Positions 51,968 to 60,310 of a stretch of DNA of 64,000 nucleotides are shown one piece after another (within the stretch, counting starts at the first letter, position 1; each line of letters starts with the position of its first letter). The stretch lies in the NCBI RefSeq assembly GCF_032999765.1, contig NZ_CP136051.1:3634417-3698416 (forward strand). Direction: 5' to 3'. The translations under genes were made by a program, and so were the position numbers. The notes beneath the pieces were generated by a model. It searched no databases and had not been told where the DNA came from. It worked only from the letters and a program-made list of their open reading frames with translations. The stretch comes from Imperialibacter roseus. GTDB lineage: Bacteria; Bacteroidota; Bacteroidia; Cytophagales; Cyclobacteriaceae.

Positions 51968-52863
51968 TGATCGTTGAAACAAACAACCTGACCAAGCGGT
52001 ACGGACGTGCCGCTGTGGTCGACCAGGTGTCACTACAGATTCCGCAGGGAAAAATCTACGGGTTCCTTGGCCTTAATGGGGCCGGAAAAACCACCACCAT
52101 GCGCATGCTGCTTGGCATGATCAATCCAACGGAGGGCAGCGTGAGCCTCTTTGGCCAGAAAGTGCCTGGCAACGCATCGGTGTGGGACAAAGTGGGCTAC
52201 ATGATTGAGTCGACCTGTGCCTACCCGGACTTGTCGGTGGTGGAAAACCTCAACATTTTTTACAGGTACCATGGCCTGAAGGACAAAGACGTAATCGACA
52301 AAGTCATTGCCCGACTGAAGCTCGACCAGTACAGAGATATTCAGGCCAGCCACCTTTCGCTTGGCAACCTGCAGCGCCTCGGTTTGGCCAGGGCACTTAT
52401 GCACAGTCCCGAGCTGCTCATCCTCGACGAGCCTGTAAATGGGCTCGACCCGGCCGGTATTGTCGAAATCCGCCACCTGCTTCGGGAGCTGAGCGCACTG
52501 GGCACCACCGTGCTGATCTCGAGTCACCTGCTAAGCGAAATTGCCAAGGTGGCCGACACCATCGGCATTATCCATCACGGTGCGCTGATTAAGGAGCTGG
52601 AAGCCAATCAGCTGCATGAGGAAATAGACAGAAAGCTGATTTTGAATTCACACGATAATGTCCGGGTAGCTGACCTGCTCCATAAAAATGGAATTCCGTT
52701 CAGGACAAACGCTGCCAGCGAGATAGAGATCATGGATTGCCAGTGGATGAGCGAGCCTGAGCGAATTGCCGAAATGGTGGTAGCAGGACATGCAGGGCTT
52801 ACAAAGCTTTTTACTTTCGAAGAAGACCTGGAAAGCTATTTTTTAAGAACGATTCAACAGTAA
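51964..52863 (+). CDS. ABC transporter ATP-binding protein
   Basis: The protein is 299 residues. Walker A GLNGAGKTTT is near residues 36-45, the signature region LSLGNLQRLGLARALMHSP and Walker B LLILDEP follow, and the H-loop is in VLISSHLLS. The signature is SLGN rather than LSGGQ, as in many bacitracin/lantibiotic-type exporters. It works with the permease directly downstream, probably exporting a lipophilic antibiotic or peptide. Confidence 0.93.
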   Translation: MMIVETNNLTKRYGRAAVVDQVSLQIPQGKIYGFLGLNGAGKTTTMRMLLGMINPTEGSVSLFGQKVPGNASVWDKVGYMIESTCAYPDLSVVENLNIFYRYHGLKDKDVIDKVIARLKLDQYRDIQASHLSLGNLQRLGLARALMHSPELLILDEPVNGLDPAGIVEIRHLLRELSALGTTVLISSHLLSEIAKVADTIGIIHHGALIKELEANQLHEEIDRKLILNSHDNVRVADLLHKNGIPFRTNAASEIEIMDCQWMSEPERIAEMVVAGHAGLTKLFTFEEDLESYFLRTIQQ

Positions 52864-52868
52864 CCAAA

Positions 52869-53651
52869 ATGACAACTTCATTGAGAGCTATTGCTCCCGA
52901 ATTTTTAAAACTCAGGCATTCCACCATCGTGTGGGTAACCTTTGCAGCCTTTGCCCTCGGCCCGGTCATGGGTGGACTTTCACTTTTCCTTCTTGGTCAT
53001 GCAGGCGATATGGGAACTTCTCCGTTGAGTGAAAAAGCAAAGCTGATGAACTTTTCTGCCGATTGGCCCTCGTATGTCGGGCTGCTTACCCAGGTGGTGG
53101 GCGTAGGCGGCGTGGTTGTGTTTGGCTTCGTTGCCAGCTGGCTATTTGGCAGGGAGTATTCCGACAAAACAGCCAAAGACCTGCTGGCGTTGCCTGCTTC
53201 CCGCAGCAGCATTATCAATGCTAAAATCGTCGTGTATGCCATGTGGTGCCTGGCACTTGTGGTCGCTAACCTTTTGGTGGGGCTGGTGGTTGGCGCCTTG
53301 CTAGGCCTTGACAACTTCGATATCCGTGTGATCACCTCCGGCCTGAACACCTATTTTGCCACGACCCTATTGGTGATGTTGCTTGGCACGCCAGTCTCCT
53401 TCATGGGCATCTGGGGAAAAGGCTACCTCGCTCCTATCGGGTTGGTGGTGCTGATGCTCATCGTTTCACAGATTGTCGGCGCCGTGGGCCTGGGGCAGTA
53501 TTTTCCCTGGTCTGTTCCCGGATTATACAGCGGCATAAGCGCTGAGATGAGGGCCTCGCTGACCGCCGTCAGCTTTGGTTTGGTTGGCCTGGTAGCGGTG
53601 TTGGGCTACGTAGCGAGTCATTACTGGTGGAATCGGGCGGATCAGAATTGA
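52869..53651 (+). CDS. ABC-2-type transporter permease
   Basis: The protein is 260 residues with about six membrane helices. LKLRHSTIVWVTFAAFALGPVM opens the BcrB/NatB-like permease type, and ESDKTAKDLLALPASRSSI resembles the coupling segment contacting the ATPase (seen here as YSDKTAKDLLALPASR). It is 5 bp after the ATPase gene. Together they form a two-component exporter under TetR control. Confidence 0.9.
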   Translation: MTTSLRAIAPEFLKLRHSTIVWVTFAAFALGPVMGGLSLFLLGHAGDMGTSPLSEKAKLMNFSADWPSYVGLLTQVVGVGGVVVFGFVASWLFGREYSDKTAKDLLALPASRSSIINAKIVVYAMWCLALVVANLLVGLVVGALLGLDNFDIRVITSGLNTYFATTLLVMLLGTPVSFMGIWGKGYLAPIGLVVLMLIVSQIVGAVGLGQYFPWSVPGLYSGISAEMRASLTAVSFGLVGLVAVLGYVASHYWWNRADQN

Positions 53652-53667
53652 GACGGCAGAGCAAAGA

Positions 53668-53758
53668 CTACAAAAGTTGCGCCGCATAGCGAGTCTATGA
53701 CCTTTTACGGACGTTCGAAAGGCCTACCAGCTTTCTACTGTTTCCTAAACTTTTGTAG
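53668..53758. repeat. 11-bp inverted repeats flanking about 70 bp
   Basis: ctacaaaagtt (53668-53678) and aacttttgtag (53748-53758) are exact reverse complements, 16 bp after the permease stop. The interval has no gene. It could be a long-range terminator stem or a very small palindromic element. Confidence 0.5.
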
Positions 53759-53816
53759 CCTAATACGGTGATCAACATAGAATATTGATTGCTCCGATTC
53801 ATCAGAACTTCCGATA

Positions 53817-56180
53817 TTGGGATTTTTTAAAATTCAAAACCTACCCAGCGTGCTTAAACTCGTCTTCAGAATCTCCCTGATCGCTCTGCTCTTCACCTGT
53901 GCTGCACCAGCCTTTTCTCAGTCCACAAAAGAGCCGGTCGACTACGTTAACCCATTCGTGGACACCCACAAGTCCCGCTGGTTCTTCTTCTCTTCTGCCT
54001 CCCGGCCCTTTGGCATGGTGAACCTGAGCCCCGACACCTGGGTAAAAGGAAGCTGGAATTCTGGCTATCTCTACGACAGTCTGTATGTGCGGTGCTTCTC
54101 CCACATCCACGCCTGGCAAATGTCGGGCATACCGGTAATGCCAACGGTTGGTGAGTTCAAAGGGCATTTGGGTATGGAAGCTTACAAGTCGGCCTTTAGC
54201 CATGATGATGAAAAAGCTATACCCGGCTATCACAGCGTCTTTTTGAAGGACTACGGCATCAAAGCAGAGCTCACCTCCACTACCCGGGTGGGCTTTCACA
54301 AATACACCTATCCGGCCCATGTCAACAAGGACATTATTTTCGATGTGGGTGCATTCCTGGGTCACGGTGCCATGGACTCGGCCAAAGTGGTGAAAATAAG
54401 CGACTATGAAATTGAAGGTTACAGCATCATGGCGCCTACCAACCGACGCCCAAAGCCTACCTACGTCTACTTTATTGCTCGTTTTGAGCAGCCGATCTCC
54501 TCATTTGGGGCATGGGAAAAAGGAAAACTCAGGACCGGAAAAGTAGACCAAATACATGGAAAGGAAGTGGGGGCGTACGTTAGGTTTGAAAGGAAGCAAT
54601 TGAAAACGGTACAAATGAAAGTGGCCATTTCCTACACCAGCACAGCGCAGGCCCGCCTGAATATGGATACCGAGCTACCGCATTGGAACTTTGAACAAGT
54701 AGTCGGAAACTCAAAAGATGAATGGAACGACTACCTCAGCAAAATCAAAATAGATGGCGGCACTGAAAAGCAGAAAATCAAATTCTACACCGACCTGTGG
54801 CACTCGTTGCTCGGCCGCCGCATTGTGAGTGACGTAGACGGCAAGTACTGCGACATGACTGGGCCGAAGCCAGTCGTTCGGCAGGTGGCGCTGGATGAAA
54901 GCAAAAAGCCGAAACACAACCAGTACAATTTCGACGCCTGGTGGGGCAGCCACTGGACACTGAATGTGCTCTGGTCGATGGCCTACCCTGAAATCATGAA
55001 TGAGTTCTGCGCCAGCATGGTGGAGATGTACCGTTACGGTGGGCTCATCCCACGGGGGCCTTCCGGCGGCAACTATACTTATGTAATGATTGGCGACCCG
55101 GCCGTTTCTTTTTTTGCTACTGCCTACAATAAAGGCATCCGAAACTATGACGTGGCGAAAGCCTACGAAGGCCTACGCAAAAACGCTTTCCCGGGAGGCA
55201 TCAGAGACCGGGCAGGCTACGAGCATCGTGACAATCCGCAGGGCGGCGGTATGAATTATTACGTACAGCGAGGCTATGTGCCTGAAGGCATACCTGGGCC
55301 GGGTGGCCATAAAGACGGCGCTGCCATGACACTGGAATATGCCTATCAGGACTGGTGCCTGGCCCAGCTGGCCACCGCTTTGGGGAAAACAAAAGACTAC
55401 GAGTTCTTTGACAAGCGTTCTCAGAATTACAAAAACCTTTGGAACCCCGAGACGCATTTTATTCACCCTAAAAACATAGACGGAACCTGGATTGACAACT
55501 TTACGCCCATCGGCGAGGGATTCAACACGTTGGGTTTTGTGGAAAGCAACTCGGCCATTTACACCAACTACGTACCCCACGACCTGAAAGGGCTGGCGGC
55601 GTTATTTGGCGGCGCAGACAAGTATGCTCAATATGTAGACAGTTGTTTCATTAAAGCGAAGCCCAACAAGTTCATCACCGACCATGGCAAGCACGCCGAA
55701 AGCTGGGTGGATTATGAAAACCAGCCTTCCTGCCAAATGGCCCACCTGTTCAATCATGCGGGAGCGCCCTGGCTTTCTCAAAAGTGGGTGCGTGAAGTAA
55801 AGGAAATTACCTTCTCAGATATCAGCCCTTATGGCGGCTACAACGGTGACGAAGACCAGGGACAAATGGGTGCCCTGGGTGTACTGATGGCCATCGGGTT
55901 GTTTCAAATGGACGGCGGTGCATCGGTCAATTCTTCTTACGACATCACAACGCCAATATTCGATAAAGTTGAAATTCAGCTTGATCCGAAATACTATGCC
56001 GGCAAAACTTTCACTATCAGCACAGAAAACAATTCGGCGGACAATATCTACATTCAAAAAGCTTCCCTGAACGACAAAGACTGGACAAAGTTCAACTTTC
56101 CACATGAACTCTTCGCAAGCGGTGGAGAGCTTAGGTTAACATTATCCAACAAGCCTAACAAAACCTGGGGGATTGACTAG
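53817..56180 (+). CDS. Exported GH92-family glycoside hydrolase (alpha-mannosidase type)
   Basis: The protein is about 787 residues. The start is TTG at 53817 or GTG at 53850, since no ATG lies in frame after the last stop. A signal peptide ends near PAFSQ. VDYVNPFVDT at the mature start, SRPFGMVNLSPDT, GPSGGNYTYVMIGDPAVSF, HAESWVDYENQPSCQMAHLFNHAG and GYNGDEDQGQMGA are signature segments of GH92, which use calcium and a general acid Glu to remove alpha-mannose. The GNDDxG-like motif reads GDEDQG here. It is periplasmic or surface. Its stop shares the palindrome CTAG with the stop of the convergent NTF2-like gene. Confidence 0.92.
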   Translation: MGFFKIQNLPSVLKLVFRISLIALLFTCAAPAFSQSTKEPVDYVNPFVDTHKSRWFFFSSASRPFGMVNLSPDTWVKGSWNSGYLYDSLYVRCFSHIHAWQMSGIPVMPTVGEFKGHLGMEAYKSAFSHDDEKAIPGYHSVFLKDYGIKAELTSTTRVGFHKYTYPAHVNKDIIFDVGAFLGHGAMDSAKVVKISDYEIEGYSIMAPTNRRPKPTYVYFIARFEQPISSFGAWEKGKLRTGKVDQIHGKEVGAYVRFERKQLKTVQMKVAISYTSTAQARLNMDTELPHWNFEQVVGNSKDEWNDYLSKIKIDGGTEKQKIKFYTDLWHSLLGRRIVSDVDGKYCDMTGPKPVVRQVALDESKKPKHNQYNFDAWWGSHWTLNVLWSMAYPEIMNEFCASMVEMYRYGGLIPRGPSGGNYTYVMIGDPAVSFFATAYNKGIRNYDVAKAYEGLRKNAFPGGIRDRAGYEHRDNPQGGGMNYYVQRGYVPEGIPGPGGHKDGAAMTLEYAYQDWCLAQLATALGKTKDYEFFDKRSQNYKNLWNPETHFIHPKNIDGTWIDNFTPIGEGFNTLGFVESNSAIYTNYVPHDLKGLAALFGGADKYAQYVDSCFIKAKPNKFITDHGKHAESWVDYENQPSCQMAHLFNHAGAPWLSQKWVREVKEITFSDISPYGGYNGDEDQGQMGALGVLMAIGLFQMDGGASVNSSYDITTPIFDKVEIQLDPKYYAGKTFTISTENNSADNIYIQKASLNDKDWTKFNFPHELFASGGELRLTLSNKPNKTWGID

Positions 56181-56593
56181 TCAATAAAATACCAGGCCCG
56201 GCTAATCTTGCCGTTTTGAATCTGGTAGATGCCCATGGCAGAAGAGGAGACTGTTTCGCCCGCTTTGTTTTGATGGCTGACCACTTCTCTGAAGCTGATC
56301 CGCTCGCCGTCGACCGCATATTGTTCAATGGTCGAGACTGATTTTTGCCCTGCGGAAAAGTAATACTTCATACTTTGCCTGAAATTCTCTTTTCCCTCCA
56401 CTTCGAGCAAAAGCGTATCGGCAGTGAGTGAAAACCACTTAAAATCGTCGGTGACATTTGCGGTCAGCCGATCAACGTCACCCTCGTTGAAGGCCGCCAC
56501 CTGGTCTTTGAAAACCCTCAAAAGTTCTTCATTTTGTGCATTTGCAGCCGACACGCATGCAAATAAGGCCATGCTTAATAGAATGCTTTTCAT
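56177..56593 (-). CDS. Exported NTF2-like (SnoaL-type) protein
   Basis: The protein is 138 residues. The signal peptide ends near ANAQ. FKDQVAAFNEGDVDRLTANV and FKWFSLTADTLLLEVEGKENFRQSM, then GIYQIQNGKISRAWYFID, form the NTF2/SnoaL cone fold. It may bind a small ligand. It overlaps the upstream ArsR-SRPBCC gene by 4 bp (ATGA), so both are one operon. Confidence 0.85.
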   Translation of the reverse strand: MKSILLSMALFACVSAANAQNEELLRVFKDQVAAFNEGDVDRLTANVTDDFKWFSLTADTLLLEVEGKENFRQSMKYYFSAGQKSVSTIEQYAVDGERISFREVVSHQNKAGETVSSSAMGIYQIQNGKISRAWYFID

Positions 56594-57408
56594 GATTTGT
56601 TATCTACATAGTTTTTGAATCCCTCCTCGAAAAGCAGCTTCCAGCCCTCGGTAATTTGTCCCTTTGCTTTCGCTGATACGTCTCCCATTAGTGTATCCGA
56701 CAAGGTCAGCATGGTCTTGCTGCCGTCCTCTTTCAGCGTGATCTTGAGAAACGTGATGGCTGGCCCCCCATAATCCGGAGTGAGGTGCCCCTGCAATTCG
56801 AGGTGATGGGGGGCATTGAGCACAATCACCGTGTACCAAAGTAGCCCTTCATCATTACCATAGTCTTCGTACATCCTCCCTCCCACTTTGGGTTCAAGGA
56901 TAAACGCCTTTGTTTTCGGACTGGTGTAGAAGTCCTTTCTCCACCAGAGTCCAATGTCTTTGATCAGGCATTCCCACACGCTGTTAATGCTGGCATCAAT
57001 CGGCACCTCTAGTCTGATATTGACAGGTTTGGTTGGCTCGTTCATAAGCAAGTCGTTAGTTAAATCATCAATATCCTCTTTGTACTCAGCCAGCTCACGC
57101 AACTGGAGCAAGTTTGTAGCCCACTGCGCTTCGTACTTTTTCACCCAACGTTCATATACTTCTTGTAGCGGAATTGCGTTGATATAGTTCCAGCGAAACT
57201 TCCCCTGCTTCTTCGGTAAGATAAGTTTGGCGTCTTGCAAAACCGAAAGGTGTTTCATGACAGCACACCTTCCAATGGATTCAAACTCTTCCACGAGTTC
57301 GCCCGTCGTCTTTGGCGACTCCCTTACCAAATCCATCAGGCGCCTGCGGGCCGGGTCGGCCAGGGCTTTCCAGATTTCGGTTTCTTTATCAGTTGCTTGA
57401 GCTTCCAA
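56590..57408 (-). CDS. ArsR-type HTH fused to SRPBCC (AHSA1) domain
   Basis: The protein is 272 residues from a TTG start at 57408 (no ATG in frame). Residues 1-110 form a winged HTH: EIWKALADPARRRLMDLV and GRCAVMKHLSVLQDAKLI. Residues about 125-272 are an AHSA1-like domain (INSVWECLIKDIGLWWRKDF, LEPKVGGRMYEDYG). One protein thus combines the regulator and the ligand-binding part that are separate genes at 36386 and 36711. The AHSA1 part probably senses the inducer. Two palindromes lie upstream. Confidence 0.88.
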   Translation of the reverse strand: MEAQATDKETEIWKALADPARRRLMDLVRESPKTTGELVEEFESIGRCAVMKHLSVLQDAKLILPKKQGKFRWNYINAIPLQEVYERWVKKYEAQWATNLLQLRELAEYKEDIDDLTNDLLMNEPTKPVNIRLEVPIDASINSVWECLIKDIGLWWRKDFYTSPKTKAFILEPKVGGRMYEDYGNDEGLLWYTVIVLNAPHHLELQGHLTPDYGGPAITFLKITLKEDGSKTMLTLSDTLMGDVSAKAKGQITEGWKLLFEEGFKNYVDNKS

Positions 57409-57423
57409 AAGTAGTTGAATATT

Positions 57424-57473
57424 ATGTTACTAAGTAGTAACATGTAAACATAATCGGATATCACTTGATATCC
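57424..57473 (-). promoter_or_regulatory. Two palindromes upstream of the ArsR-SRPBCC gene
   Basis: atgttacta/tagtaacat (57424-57443, 2-bp centre) and ggatatca/tgatatcc (57456-57473, 2-bp centre) are both perfect inverted repeats. A TATGTTTA -7-like box on the minus strand (57445-57452) lies between them. The first site is 16 bp upstream of the TTG start, the place for an autorepressor operator. Confidence 0.75.
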
Positions 57474-57584
57474 AAGCCCGTGAGTGCTGCATTGCATAAC
57501 CTCCATGTCCACTAAATCACACTTTGCTTTGACTTACCTCCAACTATTTTCTAATCTTATCCTTTATTCCAGAAAGTTGAAGAA

Positions 57585-59807
57585 ATGAGAAAAACACATC
57601 ACCTACCTGCCATTCACAAGACATTCCTGACCATTGGTTCGATGCTGGCGGTCGTCAGCCTTTCGGCACAAACTGTCACCATTCCCATAGAAACCGGCAG
57701 CAACGTTATCGTGCTACAAACGGATAGCGAGAGCAGGTTAAGAACCGTTTACTTCGGCGAACCTCTGACCAACGAAAGCGACTATTCGGCTATCTCCAGC
57801 CTGACCCGGCTGGATGACGACAATATTGGCGTCCACAATGCAGCTTACACCCCCGCAGGCACCTGGAACCTGGTGGAGCCTGCCATTCAGGTGAAACATA
57901 GTGATGGAAATGCCTCGCTGGAGTTGAAATATGTAACCCACAAAAGGGAGCGGATTGACGACAACACTTCCCTCACAAGCATTCAACTAAGAGATCCGAA
58001 GTACCCGTTCAACGTAACGCTGTTCTACAAAGTCTGGAAAAAGGAAAATGTGATTGAGCAATGGACAGAGATCAAACACACGGAGAAAAAACCGGTGCTG
58101 CTTGAAAAGTATGCCTCTGCCGATCTCTATTTCTCTAACAAGGACTTCTACCTCACCACTTATCAGGGTCAATGGGCCAAAGAAATGCAACCCACCGAAA
58201 CTAAATTGGAACGAGGCATGCGGTCGATAGAGACTAAACTGGGCGCAAGGGCAATGCTCTTGCAGTCACCCAATTTCATTTTATCGTTTGGACAACCAGC
58301 TTCGGAGAATGACGGGCTCGTGATGCTGGGTCAGCTGGCCTGGAGTGGCAACTTCAAGATGGAGTTTGAAGTAGATCCTTACGAAAACCTGCGGTTCATT
58401 TCCGGCATCAATCCTTATGCATCAGAGTATTCGCTGGTTCCCAATCAGACATTCAAAACAGCCTCTCTCATCTATGCCGTTTCCAACAACGGCACTGGTG
58501 AAGCTAGCCGCAACCTGCACAGCTGGGCAAGAAAATACCGGGTGCTAGACGGCGAAGGAGAGCGCTTGACCCTGCTGAACAACTGGGAGGCTACTTACTT
58601 TGATTTCGATGAAGACAAGATCACTTCTCTCTTCAAAGACGCCAGGAACCTGGGCGTGGATTTGTTTCTGCTCGACGACGGTTGGTTTGCCAACAAATAC
58701 CCCCGGAATGATGACAAAACTGGCCTGGGTGACTGGCAGGAGAACGTGAAGAAGCTGCCTCACGGCATCGGCCATTTAGTGCAGGAAGCCGCCAAAGAAG
58801 GAATCAAATTCGGTATCTGGATAGAGCCAGAAATGGTAAGTCCGAAAAGTGAGCTATACGAAAACCACCTCGACTGGGTGATCCGTCAGCCAGACAGACC
58901 TGAGGTATACTATCGGAATCAGTTGGTGCTGGACCTGTCGAACCCAGAAGTGCAAGACTTTGTGTATGGTGTAGTAGATGGGCTCTTTACGAAAAACCCT
59001 AACCTGGCCTTTATCAAATGGGATTGCAATGCTGTGATCTACAACGCTTACTCAGCCTATCTCGACAAAAAAGGGCTGCCTCAGTCGCATCTTTATGTGG
59101 AGTATGTACATGGCCTCTACAAGGTACTGGAGCGCATCAGGGCTAAATATCCCAAAGTGCCTATGATGCTTTGCTCGGGCGGTGGCGGTCGGGGCGACTA
59201 CGAACTGCTTAAATACTTCACTGAATTCTGGCCTAGCGACGACACTGATCCGTTGGAAAGAATCTTTATGCAGTGGGACTACTCCTACTTTTTCCCTGCT
59301 ATCGCCGTCGACAACCACGTGACAGACTGGGGCAAGCAGCCGCTCAAGTTTAGAACCGACGTAGCCAGTATGGGCAAGCTAGGCTTCGACATCGTGGCAG
59401 GTGAGCTAAACGAAAAAGACATGCAGTTTGCCAAGGAGGCTGTGGCCAACTACCACGGTTTCAAAGACATGATGTGGCACGGCGACCAGTATCGCCTGAT
59501 GAACCCACATGACAATGACATGGCCTCCATCATGTATGTGAAGCCTGACAAAACCAGGGCGATCATTTTCAACTATTTGGTCAACTACCGCCAGCGGCTC
59601 CAAACCAGTGTGGAGCCAATTAAGCTCAACGGCCTGGATCCAAGCAAAAAGTATCAGGTGAAAGAGATCAACCTGTATCCGGGCGCCAGATCCTGGCTCA
59701 ACCCGGAAAAGGTGTATTCGGGAGACTTTTTGATGAAAGTGGGCTTCAATCCGCTGGTGAATCTGAACCGAACAAGCGTGGTACTGGAGGTGAATGAGGT
59801 GAGGTAG
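57585..59807 (+). CDS. Exported alpha-galactosidase (GH36)
   Basis: The protein is 740 residues. The signal peptide ends near SLSAQ. LLNNWEATYFDFDEDKI, FLLDDGWFANKYPRNDD, IKFGIWIEPEMVSP, FIKWDCNAVIY (nucleophile Asp near residue 480) and WPSDDTDPLERI (general acid Asp near 552) are diagnostic of GH36. It removes alpha-1,6-galactose from raffinose-type sugars or galactomannan. Its last 22 codons are repeated 440 bp downstream. Two double-hairpin repeats follow. Confidence 0.95.
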   Translation: MRKTHHLPAIHKTFLTIGSMLAVVSLSAQTVTIPIETGSNVIVLQTDSESRLRTVYFGEPLTNESDYSAISSLTRLDDDNIGVHNAAYTPAGTWNLVEPAIQVKHSDGNASLELKYVTHKRERIDDNTSLTSIQLRDPKYPFNVTLFYKVWKKENVIEQWTEIKHTEKKPVLLEKYASADLYFSNKDFYLTTYQGQWAKEMQPTETKLERGMRSIETKLGARAMLLQSPNFILSFGQPASENDGLVMLGQLAWSGNFKMEFEVDPYENLRFISGINPYASEYSLVPNQTFKTASLIYAVSNNGTGEASRNLHSWARKYRVLDGEGERLTLLNNWEATYFDFDEDKITSLFKDARNLGVDLFLLDDGWFANKYPRNDDKTGLGDWQENVKKLPHGIGHLVQEAAKEGIKFGIWIEPEMVSPKSELYENHLDWVIRQPDRPEVYYRNQLVLDLSNPEVQDFVYGVVDGLFTKNPNLAFIKWDCNAVIYNAYSAYLDKKGLPQSHLYVEYVHGLYKVLERIRAKYPKVPMMLCSGGGGRGDYELLKYFTEFWPSDDTDPLERIFMQWDYSYFFPAIAVDNHVTDWGKQPLKFRTDVASMGKLGFDIVAGELNEKDMQFAKEAVANYHGFKDMMWHGDQYRLMNPHDNDMASIMYVKPDKTRAIIFNYLVNYRQRLQTSVEPIKLNGLDPSKKYQVKEINLYPGARSWLNPEKVYSGDFLMKVGFNPLVNLNRTSVVLEVNEVR

Positions 59808-59895
59808 GGCATTATTGGTCTGCAAAGAAATCGCAGGTCTTTTGCGTTGCCGTTGCAAACTCGAACGATTGAAAAAATATTAAATCGATCATCCG

Positions 59896-59940
59896 CCTCG
59901 TTTGCAACGAGGTGGATCGAGAAAGGCGATTGCATCGCCT
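59896..59940. repeat. Double-hairpin repeat, second copy
   Basis: cctcgtttgcaacgagg (59896-59912) and aggcgattgcatcgcct (59924-59940) are palindromes in the same order as at 2980-3026. They lie in the 503-bp gap 59808-60310, whose only other contents are the inverted third copy and a gene remnant. Confidence 0.75.
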
Positions 59941-60099
59941 CCAAAAATGCTTATTTTGATTACCAAAAAATATGTCTGGCAGCTACATCCTATTGAAAGC
60001 TTGAGCATTGCGACTATGGCACTACAGCTTATTAGCTAGAAATAGAAATGTGAATGGTTTGGAAAGTGTTGCAGCTAAGTATGTGATAATATTTATTGG

Positions 60100-60146
60100 A
60101 AGTGCGATTCTATCGCACTTCTCATGCGTCCCCGTTGCAAACGAGG
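60100..60146. repeat. Double-hairpin repeat, third copy, inverted
   Basis: aagtgcgat/atcgcactt (60100-60120) precedes ccccgttgcaaacgagg (60130-60146), which is the same pair of palindromes in reversed order. The two copies around 59.9-60.1 kb face each other, as in BIME-type REP pairs. Confidence 0.7.
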
Positions 60147-60180
60147 ACGATGACGTTATCGTCCAGAAAAGGAATACTTT

Positions 60181-60247
60181 GGGCTTCAATCCCCTGGTGA
60201 ACCTGAACCGAACAAGCGTGGTGCTGGAGGTGAATGAGGTCAGGTAA
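60181..60247 (+). pseudogene. Remnant of a second alpha-galactosidase gene (last 22 codons)
   Basis: The 67 bases 60181-60247 repeat 59741-59807 with five differences. All five are third-position changes that leave the residues (GFNPLVNLNRTSVVLEVN then EVR) and the stop unchanged (TAG to TAA). Nothing else of the gene is left upstream, where inverted repeats and AT-rich sequence stand. The pattern points to a diverged coding copy that lost its body, not to a recent duplication. Confidence 0.75.
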
Positions 60248-60310
60248 AACTTTTACTAAAGGGTTAATCATCTTTCAACTTGATGTGGCATATTGTGTGC
60301 CCAAGAGCAC

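Noticed and set aside
60008-60247. 79-codon frame ending in the GH36-like tail as a real gene
   Set aside because: Only the last 22 codons are related to a protein; the rest is made from the inverted double-hairpin repeat and non-coding sequence, so it is reported as a remnant.
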